Virus record (IMG/VR): IMGVR_UViG_3300027897_000005
Coordinates: 1 to 37,521 of that record
Reading direction: 5' to 3' (one strand)
Length of the DNA: 37,521 bases
From: a virus
Part shown: positions 13,365 through 22,414 of the stretch, piece after piece
Layout of the letters: each line of letters starts with the position of its first letter
Position numbering within the stretch: position 1 is the stretch's first letter
Position numbers and translations under genes: made by a program
The notes under the pieces: generated by a model
Databases searched by the model: none
The model's input: the letters and a program-made list of their open reading frames with translations, nothing else
Told to the model about the DNA's origin: nothing

Positions 13365-14085
13365 TAAACTTGAAGCTTTTGAAATGGCTGTTATAAACAG
13401 AAAGGATATAATAGGTGCTGAATACAATCCAAGAAAAATCAGTGAGTCAGCAAAGAGTAAATTAAAGGCTTTTATAAAGAAAGAGGGTTTGTGGAGTCCT
13501 TTAGTTGTCAATAAAAGAACAAATACGCTCGTGTCAGGGCATCAAAGACTTAGCATTATGGATTCCATTTTACGCAATGACGATTATAATTTAACTGCCG
13601 CAATGGTTGACAAGGATATTCAAACTGAAGTTAAAGGCAATGTTTTTATGAATAATCAGTCTGCAATGGGTGAATGGGACGTTGATATACTTAAAGAGCT
13701 AAAAGAAATATTTCCGGATATAAATTATTCGGAAATAGGATTTGATGATTTTGACCTGGAGGTTATGTTCGGCAATGCAATGGAAAACCCTCTTGAGTAT
13801 TTCGGAGCAACACGGGATTCAAAGAAGGTCAAGACTGAATTTGAAAAGATGGAAGAAATAAACAATATAAAGAATATCAAAAAGGCAGAGAGAGAAAAGA
13901 ACAGGGGAGAGAACGAACAAGGCAACACGGTATATAATTTAAACATGGATTATTTGTTGACAATAGTATTTTTAAACAATGCTGAGAAAGTGAAATTTCT
14001 AAAGTCAATATCGAAACCAGCAAATGAAAAATATATTAAAAGCAGTGTATTAAATGATATTTCTGCAGGAAAGCTTAAAATATAG
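13354..14085 (+). CDS. IbrB-like ParB-domain protein (243 aa)
   Basis: Residues 10-75 form a ParB N-terminal domain: YNPRKISESAKSKLKAFI, LWSPLVVNKRTNTLVSGHQRL, with GHQR as the nucleotide-binding signature. The centre is acidic and helical; residues 160-195 are a Lys/Glu/Asn-rich linker and the C-terminus a small domain. No DNA-binding HTH of partition ParB is visible, so it is not the plasmid partition protein. The ParB fold binds and hydrolyses CTP or ATP in related proteins. The tight pairing with the IbrA-like gene argues for a joint function. Terminase genes follow 24 bases later. Confidence 0.8.
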   Translation: MAANKLEAFEMAVINRKDIIGAEYNPRKISESAKSKLKAFIKKEGLWSPLVVNKRTNTLVSGHQRLSIMDSILRNDDYNLTAAMVDKDIQTEVKGNVFMNNQSAMGEWDVDILKELKEIFPDINYSEIGFDDFDLEVMFGNAMENPLEYFGATRDSKKVKTEFEKMEEINNIKNIKKAEREKNRGENEQGNTVYNLNMDYLLTIVFLNNAEKVKFLKSISKPANEKYIKSSVLNDISAGKLKI

Positions 14086-14108
14086 GATAAGGGCAAAAAA
14101 CGGGCAAA

Positions 14109-14489
14109 ATGGGAAGAAAGAGGGAAGACTTAATAAAAATAGGAAAAGCAACACAGTTCCAGCCAGGTAAACATCCAAAAGGAGGACGACCTGTAAATAG
14201 ATTTAAGAAATTAAAAGGTCAATTTAAATTATCGGCTGACGATGTAAATAGTATAATTGAATATCTATTATCTTTAACGAAAGAAGAGCTGAAAAAAATA
14301 ATTGAGAATCCAAAATCACCAATGTTAATTATCAGTTATGCTTCAGCAGTAATGAACGGAATAAAAAGAGGGGACTTGCATAATTTAGAAATGATGTTAA
14401 ACAGGAAAATAGGAAAGCCGAAAGAGTCTTTGGAGGTTACTGGAGGTATTGATATAGTCTATTTAGACGCTCAAGATAAGGGTTTATGA
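14109..14489 (+). CDS. terS: Small terminase subunit-like protein (DUF5681-like, 126 aa)
   Basis: Contains FQPGKHPKGGRPVNRF at residues 18-33, the 'F.kG.sgNP.GRP' motif of DUF5681, then helical segments. Proteins of this type precede large terminase genes and act as DNA-recognition subunits in packaging; here it overlaps terL by four bases (ATGA). Confidence 0.75.
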   Translation: MGRKREDLIKIGKATQFQPGKHPKGGRPVNRFKKLKGQFKLSADDVNSIIEYLLSLTKEELKKIIENPKSPMLIISYASAVMNGIKRGDLHNLEMMLNRKIGKPKESLEVTGGIDIVYLDAQDKGL

Positions 14490-15769
14490 ACAAGAGAAAT
14501 TTTGATTTTGAAAAAACGCCTAAACAAGAACAAGCAATAGAAATATTTAGAAAACAAGTCGAAGTTTTATTGGAGGGAGGCAGTAGATCAGGAAAAACTT
14601 TTATTGAGATATATGCGACAATAGCAAGAGCAAGTATGTATCCTGAGTCAAAACATATAGTATTAAGAAAAGTTTTCAATCATGCAAAAATAACATTATG
14701 GTATCAGACAATACCGGCGGTTTTTAAAATAGCTTTTCCAGGTTTACGGTATAAAGAAAATAAATCTGATTGGTTCTTTGAATTACGGAATGGCTCTCAA
14801 ATATGGATAGGCGGAACAGATGACAAGGAGCGAATTGAAAAAATATTAGGTTCTGAATGGGCAACAATATTTTTAAACGAAATATCGCAACTTCCTTATT
14901 CAACTTATGAGATGTTGAAAACAAGATTAAATCCGCCTCAAGGGATGAAACCTTTATATCTCATGGATCAGAATCCGCCATCAAGATCGCATTGGTCACA
15001 TGTAAAGTTTCATCAATTATTAAATCCAGAGACAAGGCAGAAATTAAGCGAAACGGATATAGCCAGACAAACATTTTTTTTCATGAATCCCTATGATAAT
15101 AAAAAGAATTTATCAGATGGATATATTGAAACACTGGAGTCATTAAGTGAAACAAAAAAAAGACGTTTCCTTAATGGTGAATATACGGACGATTCAGAAA
15201 GAGCATTATGGAAAAGAGAATGGATTATAAAAAACAGAATAGAAAAACCGCCGGAGAAATTAGATAGAATAGTTGTAGCGGTCGATCCGGCCGTAACAGG
15301 AAACGAAACTTCAGACGATACCGGAATCATTGTAGTTGGAGAAAAAAGAATTTTGGAAGATTATCATTATTATGTATTAGCAGATAGAACATATCATGGG
15401 AATGTTTCGGGATGGGGACAAGAGGCCGTTAATGCCTATAGTGATTATAACGCAGACAAGGTGATAGGAGAGACAAATCAAGGCGGCGACCTCGTAGAGA
15501 TGAATATAAGAAATTATGACAGACAAATATCTTTTGATTCCGTTAGAGCAACACGAGGCAAGGCAGTAAGAGCAGAGCCTGTGGCTGATTTATATAGACG
15601 GGGATTCGTTCATCACGTAGGGGAGTTTGTGGAGCTGGAAGATCAATTATGCACATGGACGCCTGAAGTAAGTGTTTCACCAAATAATTTAGATGCCGTT
15701 GTGTGGGGAATTTCATATTTAGCAAAGATCGGAGATGTTGGAAGAACAATTAAAACGACAGGATGGTAA
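14486..15769 (+). CDS. terL: Large terminase subunit (427 aa)
   Basis: The packaging ATPase and headful or cohesive-end nuclease. Walker A is GGSRSGKT at 31-38, Walker B with catalytic Glu is ATIFLNE at 126-132, and a coupling region follows. The RNase H-like nuclease starts with VAVDPAVTG (Asp267), continues through GETNQGGD and ends near NNLDAVVWG. Length is normal. It pumps DNA into the prohead through the portal encoded next. Confidence 0.95.
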   Translation: MNKRNFDFEKTPKQEQAIEIFRKQVEVLLEGGSRSGKTFIEIYATIARASMYPESKHIVLRKVFNHAKITLWYQTIPAVFKIAFPGLRYKENKSDWFFELRNGSQIWIGGTDDKERIEKILGSEWATIFLNEISQLPYSTYEMLKTRLNPPQGMKPLYLMDQNPPSRSHWSHVKFHQLLNPETRQKLSETDIARQTFFFMNPYDNKKNLSDGYIETLESLSETKKRRFLNGEYTDDSERALWKREWIIKNRIEKPPEKLDRIVVAVDPAVTGNETSDDTGIIVVGEKRILEDYHYYVLADRTYHGNVSGWGQEAVNAYSDYNADKVIGETNQGGDLVEMNIRNYDRQISFDSVRATRGKAVRAEPVADLYRRGFVHHVGEFVELEDQLCTWTPEVSVSPNNLDAVVWGISYLAKIGDVGRTIKTTGW

Positions 15770-15772
15770 AAT

Positions 15773-17245
15773 ATGCCAGTAAACAGTAGGAATCCAGAAT
15801 ATAATAAATGGTCTGGAATATGGGAAAAAACGAGAGATGGAATAGCGGGGCAAGAAGCCGTCAAAGACAAGGGCAGTCGGTATCTGCCTAAACATGACGG
15901 TCAATCAGCTGAATCTTATGAAGCGTATAAAACCAGAGCGCAGTATATAAATTTTACAGGCCGGACTCTAAACGTATTTGTCGGTCAATTATTCAGGAAA
16001 AATCCTAAAGGTCTTGATAAATTAAAAGACTACACTGAAAATATAAATCTGTCAGGATCGTCATTCTATTATTTTTCCAGAGATATAGCAAGGGAAATGA
16101 TGACCACTAACAGAGTTGCAATTCTGGTTAATTATTCAGAGAAGCAAGGAAGACCTTATCTGACAATGTATCAGGCTGAATCAATAATAAACTGGCAGAC
16201 AAAAATAATTGATAATGTTGAAAAATTATCAATGGTTATGTTGGAAGGTACAGTCGATGTTGTCAATCCAGCAGATAAATATATGCCAAAACAGAAAACA
16301 ATCTGGAAAGAATTATATTTAGAAGGGGGGATATGCAAATCCAGAGAATGGGAAAAGTCAGATAAAGACAGCAATGTTGAATATAAGGAAATAGAAAATT
16401 CTCGATCAATTCCATTGATGAAAGACAAGCCCTTAACAGAGATTCCTGTCTATTTTATCACATCAAACGGAATAAACAATAAATTATCTAAAGCAATAAT
16501 GACTGACTTTGTAAATATGAATTTTGGTCATTATATAAATTCTGCTGACAATGAAAATAGACTGCATTATACAGGTGCAGCAACGGCAATATTAAGAGGA
16601 TGGTCAAAGGATAAGGCATTCCCTATCGGCGGAGCTGCTGAATTTAACGAAAATGGTGGAGCTGAATGGATGACTGTTAATTCAGACGGTGGCCTGAAAG
16701 AAGAAATGAGGCATAAAGAAGAACAGATCGCAGCTCTCGGCTCTTCTGTATTATCCGGTAAAGGCCGATATGTAGCATCAGCTGAAACGGCAAACATAAC
16801 GTCAGAGGGTGAATATGCGACACTTGGCGACATATCAAAGGCTTTATCTGATTGCATGACTGCTATAATGGCTTTCTTTATGGAGTGGGCGGGAAGTGAT
16901 GAAAAAATCAAGATTGAATACAACTCTGATTTTAAAGTCAACAAAATTGACCCTCAAATGCTGACTGTTTTAATGGGTGCTGTTGCTTCAGGGCGTATGA
17001 GTGAGGATGTGTTTTTTTATAATGTACAAGGCTTTGAAATGTATCCGGAAGGATGGACAATTGAGGAAGAACAAAAGAAAATTGAAGAGTCTCAGAAAAA
17101 GGAAGTCGCCAAACGAGATAGTAACGTAATAGACCTTTATAATAAAGCCAACAAGGATAAAACCAATATCGATAATAATTATTTGGAAAACAAAAATCCA
17201 GATAAAGCGGTTATAGATCAGCAAGTAGCAGGGAATAATAAATAA
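15773..17245 (+). CDS. Portal protein, DUF4055 family (490 aa)
   Basis: The start has NPEYNKWSGIWEKTRDGIAG and YLPKHDGQSAESYEAYKTRA, then FTGRTLNVFVGQLFRK, as in DUF4055 portals. The body holds the usual stem/wing alternation and the end is a charged Asn/Lys-rich tail. It forms the dodecameric ring for packaging and tail attachment. DUF4055 portals commonly occur with P22-type coat proteins, as here. Confidence 0.9.
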   Translation: MPVNSRNPEYNKWSGIWEKTRDGIAGQEAVKDKGSRYLPKHDGQSAESYEAYKTRAQYINFTGRTLNVFVGQLFRKNPKGLDKLKDYTENINLSGSSFYYFSRDIAREMMTTNRVAILVNYSEKQGRPYLTMYQAESIINWQTKIIDNVEKLSMVMLEGTVDVVNPADKYMPKQKTIWKELYLEGGICKSREWEKSDKDSNVEYKEIENSRSIPLMKDKPLTEIPVYFITSNGINNKLSKAIMTDFVNMNFGHYINSADNENRLHYTGAATAILRGWSKDKAFPIGGAAEFNENGGAEWMTVNSDGGLKEEMRHKEEQIAALGSSVLSGKGRYVASAETANITSEGEYATLGDISKALSDCMTAIMAFFMEWAGSDEKIKIEYNSDFKVNKIDPQMLTVLMGAVASGRMSEDVFFYNVQGFEMYPEGWTIEEEQKKIEESQKKEVAKRDSNVIDLYNKANKDKTNIDNNYLENKNPDKAVIDQQVAGNNK

Positions 17246-18282
17246 TGAATTATCGCACTGGACAGGAAATGACTTTTTTAGCAACGGAAAAAGAAATGAT
17301 TCCGTTAATGGAAAAAATGTCCGGTCATTATAAACAGGCAGCACAAGAAATAATTAGAGAATTACAGCGAATCTATGGAAAATACCTGACTACAACAGAC
17401 CCGCAGGATTATTATAATATTATGATTCAATCCGCGAGAAACAATAGGCTTCTTGAACAGGTACAGGGCATATATAGCGAATATTCAAAGGCGGCGGCTA
17501 AAGATTTAGGAGATATATCGAAGCTTGCAATGTCGAATACTTATTACAGGAATCAATATATGCTGACATGGTTTACCCCTGCTGAAATTAACCTGTCATT
17601 CTCTATTCTTGACCCTAAACTAATTGAATTAACAGTATCGGGAACGGATGTGGCGTGGAGCGCAATTAAAAAAGCGATGGATGAAGTCACAGCAAGGCAA
17701 TATATGCCTGCATACGGAACTTTGAAGAATTTATTAAAAAGAAATGAAGTAAATGACCTGGTTAAAATTCAGCAGACTATTACGCAGGCTTTTATTAACG
17801 GTCACTCAATAGACGATTTAAGCAGCAATATTAAAGGCGTGTTTGACACAGCACAATATCAGGCTGAACGGATTGCACAGACTGAATTTACCCGATGTAG
17901 TAATGCCGGAGACTTCGCAGCAACACAGGACGCAGCAGATCAAGGCTTAAATGTCCAAAAAATGTGGTGTGCAACTTTGGACGATAAGACGCGAGAATCA
18001 CACCAAGAGCTTGACGGTCAAATAGTTGGGATTGATGAACCTTTTGTAACTTCCGATGGACAAGAAGCCCTTTTTCCTGGTGATTTTGTTGATGCGGCCG
18101 AGACCTGTAATTGTAGATGCACGACCATAACGCTTGTGGATGGAGATATGCCGGAGTTAAGGCGTGGTCGTGATCCTGAGAGCGGCGAAAATGAAGTCTT
18201 CAGTTACCAGAAATATGATGACTGGATGTACTCAAAGGGTTTTGATAAGGATGAGTCGGGGAAGTGGGTAAAAGCGAATTAA
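17245..18282 (+). CDS. Minor head protein, Mu gpF/SPP1 gp7 type (345 aa)
   Basis: The C-terminal half is the phage head morphogenesis domain: RIAQTEFTRCSNAGDFAA, WCATLDDKTRESHQELDGQ and CNCRCTTITLV, with the conserved Cys-Arg-Cys site. The N-terminal half is helical. It starts at the last base of the portal stop (TAATG). Such proteins sit at the portal and enter or stabilise the head. Confidence 0.9.
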   Translation: MNYRTGQEMTFLATEKEMIPLMEKMSGHYKQAAQEIIRELQRIYGKYLTTTDPQDYYNIMIQSARNNRLLEQVQGIYSEYSKAAAKDLGDISKLAMSNTYYRNQYMLTWFTPAEINLSFSILDPKLIELTVSGTDVAWSAIKKAMDEVTARQYMPAYGTLKNLLKRNEVNDLVKIQQTITQAFINGHSIDDLSSNIKGVFDTAQYQAERIAQTEFTRCSNAGDFAATQDAADQGLNVQKMWCATLDDKTRESHQELDGQIVGIDEPFVTSDGQEALFPGDFVDAAETCNCRCTTITLVDGDMPELRRGRDPESGENEVFSYQKYDDWMYSKGFDKDESGKWVKAN

Positions 18283-18321
18283 CGGCATAGCCGGAATAAA
18301 ATAATATCAAGGAGTAGCAAT

Positions 18322-18708
18322 ATGAATGAGAACGCCATAAACGAAGAAGAAGAAAGAATCAAAAATTTAGGATTCGAGAGTAGGAATGAATTTCTTGAAT
18401 TAACCGCCAGTGCTTATTCAGAAATAGATTTAGAATCTTTTGAAGAATGGGAAAAAAAAGATGGGACAAAAGAAGGATTATTAAAATTACTTTCAAACAA
18501 AAATGAAAGTAAAAATTCCGAAGGAGAACGCCAGAAACAAGCCGAAATAGAAATTTCCAGAGAGAAAATTGATTCTTTTTTTCAAAGCAACTCAAACCGG
18601 ATTGCTTATAAAAGCTTAGTCGAATCAATAGGCTGGAAGCTCGATCAGGTGCCAGATTCTCAAAAAGAAGCAGTGATTAAAACTATCTTGCAAGGACAAA
18701 AAATTTAA
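18322..18708 (+). CDS. Head-region protein of unknown function (128 aa)
   Basis: Very acidic and helical, with CAAGGAG before the ATG. It lies between the minor head and scaffold genes. The N-terminal half is Glu-rich; the second (FFQSNSNRIAYKSLVESIGW) may be a small globular unit. It could be a second scaffold or decoration factor. Confidence 0.6.
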   Translation: MNENAINEEEERIKNLGFESRNEFLELTASAYSEIDLESFEEWEKKDGTKEGLLKLLSNKNESKNSEGERQKQAEIEISREKIDSFFQSNSNRIAYKSLVESIGWKLDQVPDSQKEAVIKTILQGQKI

Positions 18709-18729
18709 AAAAATATAAGGAGAAAAGGA

Positions 18730-19443
18730 ATGGAAAATCTCAAGGAGATTGATGATTTCATCAAAGATGAAAAAAACGCAGCAGCATTTAAAGAATTTAT
18801 GAAGACGGCTGGCTATGAATTACCCGAGGAAATTGAGGGCTTAAAAAGTAAAAACAGAGATTTAATTCAAAAAGAAAAAACATGGAAAGAAAAGTTTGCT
18901 GAAGCTCAAAAAACGCTTGACGGCATTGACATTGATGAGTATAATATACTCAAGAATAAAAATTCAGGAAAAGATAAATCCGGCGATGATGTAGCCAAGT
19001 TACAGAGGGATTTTAAAAAACTAACAGACGATTTTCAAAAGTTGTCAGAAGAAAAGAAAACCACTGATACGAAGTATCAAACTTCTTTTAAGATGACAGA
19101 GCTTAATAAAGCATTAGACACAAACGGATTTGATACAAAGCACAAAGAATTATTATTATCTGCTTTTCAAGGAAAAGCTGTAATTGAAAATGAGAATAAC
19201 GAAGATGTACTTCTTATTGACGGTGGCAGTTTAGGACAACTACCCGCAAACGAATTTTTCAAGAAATATGCACAGACAGAAATTGGAAAATCTTATTTAA
19301 AAGTTCCGGTTAATACCGGAGTTGGAGAATCGAGAATGACCGGCGGTGCAAGCGGTAAAACCATGACAAGGGCAGCTTTTGACGTATTAGGGGAATCGGA
19401 TAGAAGGACAGCAGTAAAAGAAAAGACTCAAATAATAGATTAA
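18730..19443 (+). CDS. Scaffolding protein (237 aa)
   Basis: A Lys/Glu-rich coiled-coil protein (residues about 35-130) with a Gly-rich C-terminal part (GVGESRMTGGASGKTMTRA), directly before the coat gene: the composition and place of phage scaffolds that guide coat assembly and leave the prohead. AAGGAG precedes the ATG. Assigned by position and composition rather than by a strong family match. Confidence 0.75.
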   Translation: MENLKEIDDFIKDEKNAAAFKEFMKTAGYELPEEIEGLKSKNRDLIQKEKTWKEKFAEAQKTLDGIDIDEYNILKNKNSGKDKSGDDVAKLQRDFKKLTDDFQKLSEEKKTTDTKYQTSFKMTELNKALDTNGFDTKHKELLLSAFQGKAVIENENNEDVLLIDGGSLGQLPANEFFKKYAQTEIGKSYLKVPVNTGVGESRMTGGASGKTMTRAAFDVLGESDRRTAVKEKTQIID

Positions 19444-19456
19444 AGAATTAACCTCA

Positions 19457-19491
19457 CCCTTTTTAGGAAAGGGCGATTAAGATAAAATCGC
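19457..19491 (+). promoter_or_regulatory. Two adjacent hairpins before the coat gene
   Basis: CCCTTT/AAAGGG (19457-19462 with 19468-19473) and GCGATT/AATCGC (19473-19478 with 19486-19491) share a base at the join. They lack a T-run. They are probably mRNA processing or stability elements ahead of the highly expressed coat gene. Confidence 0.5.
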
Positions 19492-19542
19492 TGATAGTTC
19501 AGGACTGAAGCAAAACTATATTTCTAAAAAGGAGATTCACAA

Positions 19543-20688
19543 ATGGCAAATACTTTAACAGGTTTAATTTCAACTATTTACGAAGCAGTGGACATTATAG
19601 GAAGGGAAATGGTCGGGGCTATTCCGGCGGTTTCTATTGATGCTGCCGCTGAAAGTGCAGCTAAAGATCAGGTGATTACATTCCCAATAGTTCCTGCTGT
19701 TGCAAACTCAACCCCAATAACTCCTGGCGTGTTTGCTCCCGATAGTGGAGATCAGGCGATCGGATATGATTCAATGTCAATAACGAAGGAACAAATGGTT
19801 CCTGTACGTTGGAGTGCTAATGAACAAAAGGCATTGAATAAGGGTGGAGTCAGGGCAAACATCGAACGTGACAGATTTGTTCAGGCAATGAGAACTCTTG
19901 TCAATGAAATGGAATCTGACATTCTGCTTGCTGCTAAAAACGGAGCTTCAAGAGCATACGGAACGGCGGGAACAGCCCCTTTTGCTTCGGCTATTGCTGA
20001 CGCTGCACAATTGGCAAAGATTCTTGATGATAACGGCTGTCCACAGGATAATCAAAGATCGCTTATTATAAACAGTGCAGCTGCTGTTAATTTAAGGTCG
20101 TTAACCAATTTAACTTCTGTTTATGCTGCCGGAACGGATCAAACTTTAAGACAAGGAACTATATTGCCTCTTGTTGGATTCGACATCAAACAATCGGCTA
20201 AAATTGCGAATCATATTAAGGGTACTGGTTCCGCTTACGTGACTTCTGGCATAACAGGTTCCGGCGTTTCCGACATTGCTCTTGTAAGCGGTGCAAACCC
20301 TGTTCTTGCTGGTGATATAGTGACTTTTGCTGCTGATGCTAATAATAAATATGTTGTTAAAACAGGGGTGGCAGCCGCAGGAACTATTTCACTTCAAAAA
20401 CCTGGTGCTATTGTGACAATTGCAACAGGAAACGCTATGACAATTGGCAACTCATACGCAGCAAACATTGGCTTTCACAAAGGGGCTATATATCTATTAA
20501 CAAGAACTCCTGCAATGCCGGATGAAGGTGATGCAGCAGACGATGTTATATCAATAACAGACCCTTTAACTGGAATAGTTTTTCAGGTGGCAATGTATAA
20601 ACAATACAAACAGATCCATTATGAAGTTGGTCTGGCTTGGGGTGTTAAAGTTGTTAAGCCTGAATTTGTTGCAACTTTGCTTGGATAA
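19543..20688 (+). CDS. Major capsid protein, P22 coat type (381 aa)
   Basis: Begins ANTLTGLISTIYEAVDIIGREMVGAI, with later ITFPIVPAV, DSMSITKEQMVPVRWSANEQ and the C-terminal ITDPLTGIVFQVAMYKQYKQ, as in P22 gp5-type HK97-fold coats. A Gly/Ala/Val-rich beta section at about 230-310 corresponds to the inserted domain region of that family. AAAAAGGAG lies before the ATG. Builds the icosahedral shell with the scaffold encoded upstream. Confidence 0.9.
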   Translation: MANTLTGLISTIYEAVDIIGREMVGAIPAVSIDAAAESAAKDQVITFPIVPAVANSTPITPGVFAPDSGDQAIGYDSMSITKEQMVPVRWSANEQKALNKGGVRANIERDRFVQAMRTLVNEMESDILLAAKNGASRAYGTAGTAPFASAIADAAQLAKILDDNGCPQDNQRSLIINSAAAVNLRSLTNLTSVYAAGTDQTLRQGTILPLVGFDIKQSAKIANHIKGTGSAYVTSGITGSGVSDIALVSGANPVLAGDIVTFAADANNKYVVKTGVAAAGTISLQKPGAIVTIATGNAMTIGNSYAANIGFHKGAIYLLTRTPAMPDEGDAADDVISITDPLTGIVFQVAMYKQYKQIHYEVGLAWGVKVVKPEFVATLLG

Positions 20689-20698
20689 AATTCTAATC

Positions 20699-20732
20699 TT
20701 TACGGTTAGGCTTTACGGAGCCTTTCCGTAAA
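20699..20732 (+). terminator. Nested hairpin after the coat gene (partial terminator or stabiliser)
   Basis: Outer arms TTTACGG/CCGTAAA (20699-20705 with 20726-20732) enclose inner arms AGGCT/AGCCT (20708-20712 with 20719-20723). The unit TTACGG occurs three times counting its complement, so an alternative fold exists. There is no T-run: likely attenuation or 3'-end protection that raises coat mRNA over downstream genes. Confidence 0.6.
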
Positions 20733-20750
20733 TATTGGAGTTGATTGATT

Positions 20751-21230
20751 ATGATAAATTTTATTCAAGAAACCGGAACAGCAGCGAATAATTCCACTTC
20801 TTATGCTTCTATTTTTCAATTTAAACAGTATTGGGAAGATAGGGGAGTGGTTATTTCCGATGCTGACACGTTGATACAAGGCTGGTTAAATCAGGCTACT
20901 GAATTTATTGATAATAAATATCAATTCATGGGTTGTGTAGTTAAGACAGATCAAGCGTTGTCATGGCCTCGATCGTTTATGATTAAGAGAAATTTTGTTT
21001 ATGTTGATTCGGATATTATTCCGGTAGAGTTAATTAACGCCGTTTGTTATTTAGCAGCAGAGGCAAAGAAGGGAAATCTAAACAGAGTTGATGAGGGAAT
21101 TTCCTCTTATTCTTATGGGGTGGTATCTAAGACGTTCAAAGATAGTTCTGACAGTATAGATTACCCTGCGGTAGAAAAATATTTAAAATCATTTATTATC
21201 TCAGGCGTTCAAATGGTAAGGGTTAACTAA
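20751..21230 (+). CDS. Head-tail connector (DnaT-like fold, about 159 aa)
   Basis: I start at ATG 20751 (GGAG ten bases upstream). Features such as YASIFQFKQYWEDRG, LIQGWLNQATEFID and ALSWPRSF, then a helical region and a C-terminal YGVVSKTFKD, fit the connector proteins often labelled DnaT-like or gp6-like. It probably forms the ring beneath the portal. Confidence 0.75.
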   Translation: MINFIQETGTAANNSTSYASIFQFKQYWEDRGVVISDADTLIQGWLNQATEFIDNKYQFMGCVVKTDQALSWPRSFMIKRNFVYVDSDIIPVELINAVCYLAAEAKKGNLNRVDEGISSYSYGVVSKTFKDSSDSIDYPAVEKYLKSFIISGVQMVRVN

Positions 21231-21838
21231 TGGATATTTTAGATAGTTTATTCCGATCTGAAAAAACATATTTGGCATCAATTCAGCCGTTGGTTCAACC
21301 GACAGTTAACGGTGTTCTTGGCGTGAAAACATATCCAGTCACAAACAAAACAATACCTTGTTTATTTTGGCGAGGGGGGATAAGTAAGTCGATGATAAGT
21401 GACAAAAACAAAGCTGACATTTCAGCAGCAATTCTTCTGAGGCCGTCTGACATATCAGTACAAGAAATTCCAACAACGTGCAGAATTTGTATTAAAGATA
21501 ATTCATTTAATAAATATATAAATAAAGTAACAAATTATTCAGCGGGTGCTTTAACAATAGAAATAGACGGTTTTGACGACAGCAGAAAACCGATTAAAAA
21601 AGGTGATACATTCACAATTGCAACAGAGACAGGATCACCAGAACATACAATATCAGCCGTGATATTAGTTAATGGGATAACAGGAAGTATTACATTTACG
21701 CCGGCTTTAGCTTCAACAGTGCTGAATAACGCTCCGGTGACTATAACTCCGGTACTCGGATATTATTCTATAATATATCCTGACAATATTGCAAATCAGG
21801 ATCAGGTAATTATGCTGCCTGTTAAGGAATTTATTTGA
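21230..21838 (+). CDS. Head-completion/joining protein (202 aa)
   Basis: Starts on the last base of the previous stop (TAATG). Mostly beta structure with LFWRGGISKSMISD near residue 46 and several Thr/Ile-rich strands. No named family recognised; by order, between connector and gp10-like protein, it should be a head-closure or adaptor protein. Confidence 0.6.
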   Translation: MDILDSLFRSEKTYLASIQPLVQPTVNGVLGVKTYPVTNKTIPCLFWRGGISKSMISDKNKADISAAILLRPSDISVQEIPTTCRICIKDNSFNKYINKVTNYSAGALTIEIDGFDDSRKPIKKGDTFTIATETGSPEHTISAVILVNGITGSITFTPALASTVLNNAPVTITPVLGYYSIIYPDNIANQDQVIMLPVKEFI

Positions 21839-21839
21839 A

Positions 21840-22295
21840 ATGGTTGAATGGACACACACAAAGACAGAAACGGTTAATAAGGTATTTGATGAGATAAGCC
21901 ATGATATAACCCTTAAAATTGCAATGATGATTACAGCAAAGGCAAAGGCTCTCGCTCCGTTGAATAAAAATAAAAATGCGGGCAGACTCCGTAATTCTAT
22001 CATGTGGAAAGTCGGATCAAAACAGGGCGGGTTTAACGAGGATGGCGGCCAGGCCGCAGACAAAGAATTAACTGTCCAGCCTGAAAAGGATTCAGATGGA
22101 TATGTCGGATTAAATCTTGATTATGGTGTCTATCAGGAATTTGGTACAAGGTATATGTCGCCACAACCGTATTTAAGACCAGCGATTGCCCTTGTAATAA
22201 CAGATAAGACAAAAGATGAAATAAAGAACATGATAGATGCAGAACATAAATTAGGGAAGTTGGAAGAAAATCAGGTAAGAGAGGCGTTCTATTGA
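21840..22295 (+). CDS. HK97 gp10-like tail/neck protein (151 aa)
   Basis: Contains KAKALAPLNKNKNAGRLRNSI and LDYGVYQEFGTRYMSPQPYLRPAI, the signature of the HK97 gp10 family (head-tail joining/tail completion). It follows the closure gene and precedes a tail-terminator candidate, the normal order. Confidence 0.9.
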   Translation: MVEWTHTKTETVNKVFDEISHDITLKIAMMITAKAKALAPLNKNKNAGRLRNSIMWKVGSKQGGFNEDGGQAADKELTVQPEKDSDGYVGLNLDYGVYQEFGTRYMSPQPYLRPAIALVITDKTKDEIKNMIDAEHKLGKLEENQVREAFY

Positions 22296-22414
22296 CGTTA
22301 TATATCTGCGACAATTGCTGTGAAATTTTGACACTTAAAACAAAACTTGAACAGATGAAATATAAATTTGAAATATATATTTGTAATAGCTGCAAAGAAA
22401 ACAAGGTTAAATAA
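22292..22414 (+). CDS. Small four-Cys protein inside the tail operon (40 aa)
   Basis: TTG start overlapping the gp10-like stop, with AGAGG eight bases upstream; the stop abuts the next ATG at 22415. CDNCC near residue 6 and CNSC at 31-34 form a zinc-ribbon. The perfect fit between two virion genes supports expression. Confidence 0.55.
   Translation: MTLYICDNCCEILTLKTKLEQMKYKFEIYICNSCKENKVK

Noticed and set aside
13354-14085. Plasmid partition ParB
   Set aside because: It has the ParB N-terminal domain but no HTH, sits far from parA and pairs with the IbrA-like gene; the partition partner is the gene overlapping parA.
16567-16944. 125-codon minus-strand frame inside the portal gene
   Set aside because: Fully antisense to a well-recognised portal gene with no promoter or ribosome site.
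21713-22404. Minus-strand frames of 116 and 123 codons in the connector region
   Set aside because: Antisense to the head-closure and gp10-like genes; hydrophobic composition is an artefact of the opposite strand.
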